From positions 1 to 5,713 of the forward strand of contig VXNG01000284.1 of NCBI GenBank assembly GCA_009840695.1: 5,713 bases of DNA. The letters are read 5' to 3'. Positions 1 through 5,713 of the stretch are shown piece by piece (position 1 is the first letter of the stretch; the number at the start of each line of letters is the position of its first letter). This DNA comes from Acidimicrobiaceae bacterium (GTDB lineage Bacteria > Actinomycetota > Acidimicrobiia > Acidimicrobiales > Aldehydirespiratoraceae). A program made the translations under genes and the position numbers. A model generated the notes under the pieces. It was given only the letters and a program-made list of their open reading frames with translations, did not search any database and had not been told where the DNA came from.

Positions 1-187
1 GCTCGTGGACCGGGTCGTTGAGGCCCAGCAGCTCCCGGAACTCCTCGCGCTCCTCGTAGGAGGCCGAGGCGGGAAGCCGGGCCGACACGGCGTCGCCGCC
101 CGAGAGCCGGATGGCGTAGAAGACCGCGATCGACGACAGCAACAGCACGATGAGCGTGTAAATGGAGCGGGCCGCGATGCGCTTCAT
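1..187 (-). CDS. DppB/OppB-type ABC transporter permease, N-terminal part (cut by window edge)
   Basis: This is the first 62 codons of an inner-membrane permease subunit of a peptide/nickel-type ABC importer; the frame stays open to the left edge. My translation begins MKRIAARSIYTLIVLLLSSI. A basic N-terminus is followed by one hydrophobic segment (about residues 9-27), then a Gly-Gly-Asp at 31-33 and a Leu-Gly-Leu-Asn-Asp-Pro run near residues 54-59. In DppB/OppB proteins the first membrane helix is likewise followed by a Gly-Asp motif and then an LGLDxP-type motif, so the family call rests on this ordered pattern. The ATG has a GAGGAG ribosome-binding site 7 bases upstream. It starts 19 bases after the stop of the DppC-type permease, and its ATG shares one base with the stop of a 7-codon reading frame (TGATG). 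Its partner in the membrane should be that DppC-type subunit. The conserved permease (EAA) domain lies outside the window, so the call is from the N-terminus only. Confidence 0.8.
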   Translation of the reverse strand, partial: MKRIAARSIYTLIVLLLSSIAVFYAIRLSGGDAVSARLPASASYEEREEFRELLGLNDPVHE

Positions 188-194
188 CAGGGGG

Positions 195-200
195 CTCCTC
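195..200 (-). promoter_or_regulatory. Ribosome-binding site of the DppB-type permease
   Basis: GAGGAG on the minus strand lies 7 bases before the ATG at 187. It supports this start for the window-edge permease, which might otherwise be missed because its frame has no stop in the window. Confidence 0.7.
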
Positions 201-206
201 GGGCGC

Positions 207-1166
207 TCATTGCTCGTCCACCGACTTGGCCTCGTGGCGCAGGCGGGGGTCGAACACGTCCCGCAGGCCGTCGCCGATGAGGCTCACCGACAGCACCACC
301 AGCACGATGGCGATGCCCGGGATGGTCGACTCCCAGTGGTTGAGCCGGAGGAAGTTGCGGCCGTCGGCCACCATCTGCCCCAGGCTCGGGGTGGGAGGCT
401 GGGCGCCCAGGCCGATGAACGACAGGGCGGCCTCGGCGATCACGGCCACGGCCACGTAGTAGGACGCCAGGACGAAGGCGGGGGCCAGGATGTTGGGGAA
501 TATGTGGCGCCACATGATGCGCATGGACGAGTAGCCACCGGCCCGGGCCGCCTCCACGAACTCCCGCTGCGACAGGGTCAGCACCTCGCCCCGCACCACG
601 CGGGCGATGGCCGCGGTGTTGACCAGCCCCACGGCCAGGATCACCGGGAACAGGCCGCCGCCCATCCCGCCGACGAACAGCACGGCCAGCAGGATCAGCG
701 GGAAGCCCCAGATGAAGTCGACAGCCCCTCCGATGGAGCGGTCGGTCCAGCCCCGCAGGTAGCCGGCCAGCATGCCCAGCACGATGCCGGCTATCAGCGC
801 CAGCACCGTGACTCCGGCGGCCACCGTCAGGCTCACTCTGATGCCCACGAAGACCCTTACCGCCATATCCCGTCCGAGGGCGTCCGTGCCGAAGATGTGC
901 CCGTCGCTGAGCGGTTTGAGGTGGATGGCCGAGTAGTCCTGGGAGACGTAGTCGCCGCCGGTTATCCACGGCCCCAGGATTCCCGCGGCCAGCACCACCA
1001 CGCCGAGGGCCGAGCCCAGCAGCAGCAGCCGGTTGTGGCGCATGCGGCGCAGGCTGCGCCGCATGCCGCCTATGTGCTGGGCCTCCTCCAGTTCGAGGAG
1101 CTGGTCCTCCCAGTCGAGCCGCCGGGCCGCGACGGCCGATCCTGCGCCCTCGGTGGCGGCGGTCAC
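207..1166 (-). CDS. DppC/OppC-type ABC transporter permease
   Basis: Membrane permease of a peptide/nickel-type ABC importer; it should pair with the DppB-type subunit to form the translocation channel. Counting from the GTG at 1166 (319 aa), a cytoplasmic N-terminus with a basic patch (about 35-46) leads into membrane helix 1 (about 47-68). The periplasm-facing motif GTDALGRD, characteristic of DppC proteins, is at 93-100. Further hydrophobic segments lie near 113-137, 151-182 (probably two), 226-250 and 282-301. The EAA loop that contacts the ATPase is at about 205-224 (EAARAGG, then Ile-x-Pro). The stretch LSFIGLGAQPPTPSLGQ (about 248-264) is also typical of the family. The start is uncertain. 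The frame stays open to a GTG at 1262, which would add 32 residues and overlap the binding-protein gene by 46 bases. Neither start has a clear ribosome-binding site; I prefer 1166 because it avoids the overlap and gives the usual length of about 300 aa. The stop overlaps an ATG (ATGA at 210-207). Confidence 0.93.
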   Translation of the reverse strand: MTAATEGAGSAVAARRLDWEDQLLELEEAQHIGGMRRSLRRMRHNRLLLLGSALGVVVLAAGILGPWITGGDYVSQDYSAIHLKPLSDGHIFGTDALGRDMAVRVFVGIRVSLTVAAGVTVLALIAGIVLGMLAGYLRGWTDRSIGGAVDFIWGFPLILLAVLFVGGMGGGLFPVILAVGLVNTAAIARVVRGEVLTLSQREFVEAARAGGYSSMRIMWRHIFPNILAPAFVLASYYVAVAVIAEAALSFIGLGAQPPTPSLGQMVADGRNFLRLNHWESTIPGIAIVLVVLSVSLIGDGLRDVFDPRLRHEAKSVDEQ

Positions 1167-1216
1167 GGCGCCGCCGCGGTTCTCTGCAGGCTCTGGTTCT
1201 AGGCCTTCTGTGCCGT

Positions 1217-3031
1217 CTAGCCCTCGATCCACGTGTCGTTGTAGTACGGGTAGAGGTTCCACACGAACGGCTGCCAGCCGTGCACCTTGTTGTGGTGCAC
1301 GAAGGTGGCGTTCTGGTTCATGATCGGCAGGAAGGGCAGCTGCTCGGCCCAGGCCAGCTGGAACTCCGACGCCGCGGCTTGGGCCTCAGCGTCGTTGCTC
1401 GACACCTGCCACGCGGCGATGGCGTCGTCGATGCGGGGCTCGACCGCGTGCGAGAAGTTCGGCACCGGGATGAACTGCGACCCGCCGAACAGGGTGAGCA
1501 CATCGATGGGGATGGGCCACAGCCAGAAGAACAGCGACATCTCCACCGAGCCGCGGCCGGGCTGGCTCGTCTCGGTGAAGGCCAGTCCGCGGTCGACGAC
1601 GTTGAGGTTGGCCCGTACGCCGATCTTGGCGAACTGGGCCGACACCGCGGCGGCGACGTTCTTCTGCACCGACTCGTCCTCGACCAGGTAGCGGAACTCG
1701 AAGCGTGCGCCGTCGCGCTCCCGCACGCCGTCGTCACCCATCACCCAGCCGGCCTCGTCGAGCTTCGAGTTGGCCAGGTCCACGTCGAACTGGTTGAACT
1801 GCTCCACCGCCGGGTCGTAGTTGCGGTCGGTGGTGGGGAACGGCCCGTAGGTGGCTGCTCCGTTGCCGGCCAGGATGGCGTTGACCATGCCCTCGCGGTC
1901 CAGTGCGTGAGACAGGGCCTGGCGGGTGAGCACGTCGCCGAACAGCTCGGGGTAGTCGCGGTTCATGGTCAGATGGAAGCCCGACCACTCGGGATGGCGG
2001 ATCACCGTGAGGTCGGAGTTGTTCTCCAGCCTGGAGATGTCGATGTGGGCCGGGTTGATCAGCGTGTCGATGTCGCCGTTCTCGAGCTGGGTGGCCCGCT
2101 GGCCCTCCTCGGTTATGACCGTCCAGCGGATGGCGTCGAGGTAGGCCGGCCCCTTGTTCTCGAAGAACGGGGTGTTCGAGCCGGGGTAGTCGGCCCAGCG
2201 GTTCACCAGCACGTGGCTGCCCGGCACCCACTCCTCGTGGGTGAAGGGCCCGGTGCCGTCGGCGAACTCGGTCCCGTAGGTGGACTCGGGGTTCAGCGTG
2301 CCGTCGGCGTTGGTGGAGCTGTCCTTCCAGGTGTTGATGTTGAGGATTCGCCAGTACCCGGTCTTGTGGGGGCCGAGGGCGCCCACCCAGGCGTTCTTCA
2401 TCTTCATGACGACGGTGTTGCCGTCGGCCTCGTAGGTGTCGACTGGCGCGGCCAGCCCGGCGATGAAGCTGAAGGCCTGCACCGAGCGGTAGAACTCGGC
2501 CACCGCCTCGGCGTCGATCGTCCCCCCGGAGTGCGAGATCTTGCCCTCGGGGATGTCGAAGGTGTAGGTCAGCCCGTCGTCGGAGACCGAGAAGCCCGAG
2601 GCGAACTGGGGAACGGTGGCACCCGACGGGTCGTTGGACAGGATGGCCTCGTAGATGGCGAAGAAGGCCGGGTCGTACCAGTTGGTGGTGAGCGGGTCGT
2701 GCTTGGAGACGTCCCGGTTGTAGCCCTCACGCAGCGTGCCGCCCTGGGTGGGGCCGGTGGCGGCCGGCTCCTCCGGGGCAGCGGTGGTAGCCGGAGCGGC
2801 GTCGTCGGTGTCGGCCGGCGCGGCCGGCTCTGCCGGGGCCGCGGTTGTGGTGGGAGCGGCCTCCTCGTCGTCGCCGCAGGCGGCCAGGATGCTGGCCGCG
2901 GCCGCGACGCCCACTCCTGTCAGACCCAGGCGCTTCATGAACGCCCGGCGGTCGAGCTGGTTGGCCTGGTACTGGTCGGCGAGCTCGGCAACCTCCGGCC
3001 CGTACTCGTCCTTGATCCATGAGGTACCCAT
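1217..3031 (-). CDS. Family-5 (DppA/OppA-type) extracellular solute-binding lipoprotein
   Basis: The 604-residue substrate-capture subunit of a peptide/nickel-type ABC importer, probably lipid-anchored on the outer face of the cytoplasmic membrane. A 27-residue leader precedes a twin-arginine motif (DRRAFMKR, Arg28-Arg29), a hydrophobic stretch (about 35-51) and a lipobox LAAC with acceptor Cys52, so Tat export followed by lipidation is likely. Residues 53-93 are an acidic, then Ala/Pro/Thr-rich linker with an internal repeat. The binding domain follows. Visible family-5 signatures are the conserved GTGPF block at 259-263 with a downstream Asp-Tyr-Pro-Gly (281-284), a LENGDID segment (316-322) and an ALDRE-type block (376-380). 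It ends with a hydrophobic and aromatic region. The ATG at 3031 has a strong purine-rich ribosome-binding site. It is first in the transporter cluster and follows a 151-bp gap with a candidate promoter. The ligand cannot be told: family members bind peptides, nickel-chelates, sugars and other compounds. Confidence 0.94.
   Translation of the reverse strand: MGTSWIKDEYGPEVAELADQYQANQLDRRAFMKRLGLTGVGVAAAASILAACGDDEEAAPTTTAAPAEPAAPADTDDAAPATTAAPEEPAATGPTQGGTLREGYNRDVSKHDPLTTNWYDPAFFAIYEAILSNDPSGATVPQFASGFSVSDDGLTYTFDIPEGKISHSGGTIDAEAVAEFYRSVQAFSFIAGLAAPVDTYEADGNTVVMKMKNAWVGALGPHKTGYWRILNINTWKDSSTNADGTLNPESTYGTEFADGTGPFTHEEWVPGSHVLVNRWADYPGSNTPFFENKGPAYLDAIRWTVITEEGQRATQLENGDIDTLINPAHIDISRLENNSDLTVIRHPEWSGFHLTMNRDYPELFGDVLTRQALSHALDREGMVNAILAGNGAATYGPFPTTDRNYDPAVEQFNQFDVDLANSKLDEAGWVMGDDGVRERDGARFEFRYLVEDESVQKNVAAAVSAQFAKIGVRANLNVVDRGLAFTETSQPGRGSVEMSLFFWLWPIPIDVLTLFGGSQFIPVPNFSHAVEPRIDDAIAAWQVSSNDAEAQAAASEFQLAWAEQLPFLPIMNQNATFVHHNKVHGWQPFVWNLYPYYNDTWIEG
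2761..2880 (-). repeat. Two-copy 60-bp imperfect tandem repeat encoding the lipoprotein linker
   Basis: Bases 2761-2820 and 2821-2880 align without gaps. The first 40 positions match at 33 by my hand count, and identity fades over the last 20. In protein terms, AAPTTTAAPAEPAA (from about residue 58) recurs 20 residues later as AAPATTAAPEEPAA. The repeat lies wholly within the linker between the lipid-anchor Cys and the binding domain, where length is probably free to vary. Confidence 0.75.
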
Positions 3032-3036
3032 GGATG

Positions 3037-3046
3037 CCCCCTTCCT
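3037..3046 (-). promoter_or_regulatory. Ribosome-binding site of the solute-binding protein
   Basis: The minus strand reads AGGAAGGGGG ending 5 bases before the ATG at 3031. This strong purine-rich site fixes the lipoprotein start, which is useful because the protein has a long leader ahead of the twin-arginine motif. Confidence 0.75.
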
Positions 3047-3068
3047 GGTATTCGTGACAACTGCGGCC

Positions 3069-3087
3069 GTTGCACCTCCGGTGCGAC
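3069..3087 (-). promoter_or_regulatory. Dyad / short hairpin in the leader of the solute-binding gene
   Basis: Bases 3069-3076 and 3080-3087 are inverted copies of 8 bases with one mismatched pair, around a 3-base spacer; the inner five pairs are perfect (GCACC/GGTGC). The dyad starts about 12 bases downstream of the candidate -10 element. It could therefore be an operator or a 5'-leader hairpin. On the minus transcript the loop side contains GGAGGUG, which resembles a ribosome-binding site, but I see no good start after it. Its function is inference. Confidence 0.4.
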
Positions 3088-3099
3088 AGCGCGGGCGCG

Positions 3100-3129
3100 A
3101 CTGTATACCAAAATCACTGACCGGTCCAA
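3100..3129 (-). promoter_or_regulatory. Candidate promoter for the transporter genes
   Basis: On the minus strand, TTGGAC (3129-3124) is followed after 16 bases by TATACA (3107-3102), or after 18 bases by TACAGT (3105-3100), which fits the TANNNT form common in actinobacterial -10 boxes. The surrounding patch is clearly AT-richer than the rest of the window. The -35 match is only partial (TTG plus weak agreement). An 8-bp perfect palindrome GACCGGTC (3119-3126) overlaps the -35 and could be a regulator site or chance. Transcription would start around 3093, giving a leader of about 60 bases. Confidence 0.4.
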
Positions 3130-3149
3130 GTTGCGGATCGAAGAGTTCG

Positions 3150-3180
3150 GAGCCCGGCGCCGGCGCTGTGGGTTCGGCTC
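3150..3180 (-). other. GC-rich dyad after the Ntn-hydrolase stop (weak terminator candidate)
   Basis: A 5-bp inverted pair (GAGCC at 3150-3154, GGCTC at 3176-3180) encloses two overlapping 10-bp perfect palindromes (3154-3163 and 3157-3166), three bases past the Ntn-hydrolase stop codon. It is in the right place for a transcription end, but no T-run follows on the minus strand and the palindromes lack a proper loop. I do not call it an intrinsic terminator. Confidence 0.25.
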
Positions 3181-3182
3181 GG

Positions 3183-3992
3183 TCAGACGTTGCGTGTCGC
3201 CTGGGCCGACGGGTACGCGGCCCGGAACTCGGCCATCGCGACCGGTGACCAGGCTTCGCCTAGGGGCACGGTCATCTCGACCCGATCCGGGTCGGCACAG
3301 GGTCGGCCCTGGGCGACGTGCAGCGAGGTCGAGCCGGCCCGGTGCCGCAGGACGTAGGAGTACACGGTCTGGTAACCGTGGTGGTTGCAGATGCCGGTGT
3401 CGCCGTCGTCGTGGGAGCGCTGCAGGGCAAGAACGTCATCGATCCCGCCGGCCTCATCCAGCCTGCGCTGGGCTGAGGACAGCCGCTTCTGGGTAGTGAC
3501 GGTGTCGTCGTCATCGGGGTGGGGCTTGAGTACGACATGGTGGTTGGAGCGTGCGGTGGGCCCGGTCAGGACGGTGGCCTCGACGCGGTCTCCCCGCACT
3601 TCCACCGCCGCAGCCGCGACCGCGTCAATCATGATCAGGTTGGCCCACAGGTAGGGCTTCGACTCGACCGCCTCCTGTACGGCCGCGACAGCCGAATCGA
3701 CGTCGCGGCCCTCGCGCAAGGCGATTTCCGTCAGCTCGTCGTAGTTGGCGTGCCCGTCAAGGGTGCGCACGTTGGAGTCGCAGCACAGCAGCCCGTGCTC
3801 GTTGGCACCGATCGAGAACCCGGAGAACTGGTCGAGGTCGGGGTCCGTGCCGGCCCAAGTGGTCACGCCCTGCACGCCGAAGACGCTCGGCTCGGTGACG
3901 AGCCGGTCGTCGAAGTGGGTCCGGCCGAAGTCCTTGTTCTTGAACAGCAGGTAGTCGCCGTCACCGATTCTCAGCACTCCGGTGGTGCACAT
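3183..3992 (-). CDS. Ntn-hydrolase, peptidase C45 / acyl-CoA:6-APA acyltransferase-like amidase
   Basis: A 269-residue protein I place in the Ntn-hydrolase superfamily, near the C45 family of autoprocessing acyltransferases and amidases. These cleave or form amide bonds using an N-terminal cysteine. The protein opens with MCTTG, so Cys2 would become the N-terminal nucleophile once Met is removed, with no long propeptide. Family-like features in order are: FKNKDFGR (17-24), matching the Asn-x-Asp turn after the first strands; GFSIGANEHGLLCCDSN (58-74), matching the 'G(V/A)NE.GL' block; SNHH (149-152), matching the TNH block; and GICNHHGYQTV (200-210), followed by a Gly-x-Pro-Cys (229-232) near the C-terminus. 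There is no signal peptide, so it is probably cytoplasmic. It begins 9 bases after the CocE-like gene and is probably translated from the same message. Alternatives are a secernin/C69-like or choloylglycine-hydrolase-like enzyme; the C-terminal blocks favour C45. Substrate unknown. Confidence 0.75.
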   Translation of the reverse strand: MCTTGVLRIGDGDYLLFKNKDFGRTHFDDRLVTEPSVFGVQGVTTWAGTDPDLDQFSGFSIGANEHGLLCCDSNVRTLDGHANYDELTEIALREGRDVDSAVAAVQEAVESKPYLWANLIMIDAVAAAAVEVRGDRVEATVLTGPTARSNHHVVLKPHPDDDDTVTTQKRLSSAQRRLDEAGGIDDVLALQRSHDDGDTGICNHHGYQTVYSYVLRHRAGSTSLHVAQGRPCADPDRVEMTVPLGEAWSPVAMAEFRAAYPSAQATRNV

Positions 3993-3996
3993 GGTG

Positions 3997-4003
3997 TCCC
4001 CCT
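3997..4003 (-). promoter_or_regulatory. Ribosome-binding site of the Ntn-hydrolase, overlapping the upstream stop
   Basis: The minus strand reads TAGGGGGACACCATG: the TAG stop of the CocE-like gene (4004-4002) supplies the AG, and its last base is the first of the five G of the Shine-Dalgarno sequence, which ends 6 bases from the ATG at 3992. This arrangement supports translational coupling and fixes the start that leaves Cys at position 2. Confidence 0.65.
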
Positions 4004-5711
4004 AACCGGCTGCCCGGCGGACGGGCAGCGAGACCCTCGTCGGGTGCTCCGCGGTATGCAGCACCGTCTGGGTGGCCGGGGCGGCTACCAGGGCGCTGTC
4101 CTGAAGGGGCGTTCCGCCGGTGTTGAGGTTGCGGTCCCACTGCGGGAAGTCGGAGCTGGAGATGTCCAGCCGCAGCCGCGATCCGGCCGGGATATGGGCG
4201 CCGACGGGGCCGAGGTCGATGTGCAGCTCGTAGACGTCGCCGGGAACGAGCAGCTCGGGCTCGCTGAGCGAGTGGCGGTAGCGGGCCCTCAGGATGCCCT
4301 CCTGAAGGTTGACGCTGCGACCGTCGGGATCGACCACGCACAGCCGGGCGGTGAAATCGGTGTCGATGGCGGTGCTGGCCGCGTGCAATGTCACCGACAC
4401 ATCGCCGAGCAACTCGATGTCGGCCGCCAGAGGCTCGGACGTGTACACGAGGATCATGCGCGACACCTCGGCCTGGTGCTGGTCGGCCGGGCCCATCGGG
4501 GTGATGGTGTCGAAGCAGCAGGAATGGCCGCCCATGCTGGGAATGGGCACGCCGGGGTCGTAGACGAAGATGTCGGGCGGCTCGGCGGCGGCTGGGACCC
4601 GGTCGAGGGTGCCATCCCCGAACTTGGAGTTGGCCCGCCCTCCCGAGTGGATGTACCAGTCCTCGGCGGCTGAGTCGGAAGGAGGCCACCCGTCGAGGTC
4701 GCGCCATCCGCCGTCGAGGGTGTACACCGTCACCGGCGAGTCGAGCACCCCGGTGTCGATGCCCTTAAGCGTTTGGTCGAACCAGCGCAGCTGCCAGTCG
4801 TCGATCTCGTTGGTGCTTGGGCCGTCTCCTCCGCAGCGGCTCACCGGGGTCCACGGCATGTGGGTCCACGGGCCCACCAGCAGCTTCTGGGCCCGCCGGG
4901 CCGCCTGGGTGCCGGCGCCCGTTCTCAGCCCTGTGAAGTTCTTCACCGTCCCGCTGAGGAACACGTCCCACCAGCCCCCGAAGTGCAGGGCAGGGACCTC
5001 GATGCGGCTGTAGTCGGCGTCGATGCTCCACTGCTTCCAGTAGTCGTCGTAGGTGCAGTGCTCCACCCAGTCGTAGAAGTAGGGGGCGTAGCCACCCTGC
5101 AGCGGGGGGAACTCCGACAGCGGCAGCGACCAGAACCAGCCCTCGGCCGCGCCGAGCGACGCGCCGAGGGCGTCGACCGCCGCCCGGTCCTCGGCTCGCA
5201 CCGCGGATCCGAGGGCCAGAAGGTTGGCCCAGTAGCACACGAAGGCGGCGGCCAGCGCGCCCCCGTTGTAGGTCCAGCCGTCGTAGTACTGCGAGGCGGT
5301 GAAGCCCGGCGCGATGGTCCGCAGCGACGGGGGACGGGTTACCGCGGCTAGCAGCTGGGTGGCTCCCACATATGAGAACCCGAACATGCCCACGTCGCCG
5401 TTCGAGCCCGGCAGGCCGGCGGCCCACTCGACAGTGTCGTAGCCATCCTCCATCTCGTGCGCGAACGGGTAGAAGTCTCCCTCGGAGGTGTAACGGCCCC
5501 TGGTGTCCTGGATCACCACCATGTAGCCGCGGGACGCATACCAGGCGGGATGGGTGTTACCGAACGTGGACACGTTGACCCGCTTGTCGTAGGGACTGCG
5601 GGACAGCAGCACGGGAACGCCGCCCGCGGGCTGATCCGCCGGGCGGTACACGTCGGCTCGCAGCACTGTGCCGTCGCGCATCGCCGCGGGCACGTCCCGC
5701 TCGACGGTCAC
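4002..5711 (-). CDS. CocE/NonD-family alpha/beta hydrolase (acyl esterase / X-Pro dipeptidyl-peptidase-like)
   Basis: A 569-residue serine hydrolase of the group that includes cocaine esterase, alpha-amino-acid ester hydrolases and glutaryl-7-ACA acylases. These cut esters or amides with a Ser-Asp-His triad. Visible parts are: an N-terminal strand pattern MRDGTVLRADVYRP (11-24); SPYDKR (39-44), whose Tyr41 is the likely oxyanion-hole residue; the nucleophile elbow GFSYVG with Ser113; a helical cap region (about 140-235); GGWWD with catalytic Asp249; and GPWTH with catalytic His284. The C-terminal jelly-roll domain runs from about 325 to 565 and includes the conserved LVYTSEPL (421-428) and DTDFTARL (450-457) blocks. 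The triad is intact. No signal peptide is visible, so it is probably cytoplasmic. The GTG at 5711 leaves only two bases of upstream sequence, so its ribosome-binding site cannot be seen and a slightly earlier start is possible. The length (cocaine esterase is 574 aa) suggests the gene is essentially complete. Substrate unknown. Confidence 0.92.
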   Translation of the reverse strand: MTVERDVPAAMRDGTVLRADVYRPADQPAGGVPVLLSRSPYDKRVNVSTFGNTHPAWYASRGYMVVIQDTRGRYTSEGDFYPFAHEMEDGYDTVEWAAGLPGSNGDVGMFGFSYVGATQLLAAVTRPPSLRTIAPGFTASQYYDGWTYNGGALAAAFVCYWANLLALGSAVRAEDRAAVDALGASLGAAEGWFWSLPLSEFPPLQGGYAPYFYDWVEHCTYDDYWKQWSIDADYSRIEVPALHFGGWWDVFLSGTVKNFTGLRTGAGTQAARRAQKLLVGPWTHMPWTPVSRCGGDGPSTNEIDDWQLRWFDQTLKGIDTGVLDSPVTVYTLDGGWRDLDGWPPSDSAAEDWYIHSGGRANSKFGDGTLDRVPAAAEPPDIFVYDPGVPIPSMGGHSCCFDTITPMGPADQHQAEVSRMILVYTSEPLAADIELLGDVSVTLHAASTAIDTDFTARLCVVDPDGRSVNLQEGILRARYRHSLSEPELLVPGDVYELHIDLGPVGAHIPAGSRLRLDISSSDFPQWDRNLNTGGTPLQDSALVAAPATQTVLHTAEHPTRVSLPVRRAAG

Positions 5712-5713
5712 CG

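Noticed and set aside
187..969. A 260-codon minus-strand frame inside the DppC-type gene
   Set aside because: It is an out-of-frame Arg/Gly/Pro-rich shadow. Only its last seven codons, from the ATG at 210, are noted as a possible mini-frame.
162..1202. A 346-codon plus-strand open frame opposite the DppC-type permease
   Set aside because: It is rich in His, Gln, Gly and Asp with no domain pattern, while the opposite strand has clear permease motifs. It is an antisense shadow.
1280..3022. A 580-codon plus-strand open frame covering almost all of the binding-protein gene
   Set aside because: It lies antisense to a well-supported gene. Its product is a Val/Gly/Arg/His-rich string with no recognisable motif, as expected from the shadow frame of GC-rich coding DNA.
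2935..3129. A 64-codon minus-strand frame across the intergenic gap
   Set aside because: It starts inside the candidate promoter, runs into the lipoprotein gene out of frame, and has an Arg/Ser/Pro-rich sequence with no motif.
3150..3180. Rho-independent terminator after the Ntn-hydrolase
   Set aside because: The dyad lacks a long stem with a proper loop and has no T-run after it on the minus strand. It is kept only as a low-confidence dyad.
3519..4673. A 384-codon plus-strand open frame spanning the junction of the two hydrolase genes
   Set aside because: It is antisense to both genes, with no ribosome-binding site I could support and low-complexity composition.

Overview
The window comes from a high-GC bacterium (roughly two thirds G+C by eye), most likely an actinobacterium. 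The clues are GC-rich third codon positions, GTG starts, and a solute-binding lipoprotein with a twin-arginine lipoprotein signal followed by an acidic and Ala/Pro/Thr linker. That linker style is common in Acidimicrobiia-like genomes. The taxonomic guess is inference from composition and protein style only.

All five supported genes lie on the minus strand, so transcription runs from high to low coordinates. In that order they are: a CocE/NonD-family serine hydrolase (5711-4002, its start codon lying at the window edge); a small Ntn-hydrolase resembling the peptidase C45 / acyl-CoA:6-aminopenicillanate acyltransferase family (3992-3183); a family-5 (DppA/OppA-type) extracellular solute-binding lipoprotein (3031-1217); a DppC/OppC-type ABC permease (ending at 207); and the first 62 codons of a DppB/OppB-type permease (187 to the left edge). 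The ATPase genes of the transporter are not in the window.

The two hydrolase genes are separated by 9 bases, and the Shine-Dalgarno sequence of the second is joined to the stop codon of the first, so they look co-transcribed. A 151-bp non-coding gap then precedes the transporter genes. It holds a plausible promoter in a local AT-rich patch, a dyad just downstream of it and a strong ribosome-binding site. The transporter genes are tightly packed behind it. There is no gene-free stretch over 300 bases, and I see no RNA gene, CRISPR array or mobile element.

Together the genes suggest import of a peptide-like or acylated amide/ester compound by a Dpp/Opp-type transporter, followed by cleavage in the cytoplasm by two unrelated hydrolases, neither of which has a visible signal peptide. 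The substrate cannot be read from the sequence. The families are known and I find no clear evidence of a wholly new system; the most notable points are the hydrolase pair and the C-before-B order of the permease genes.
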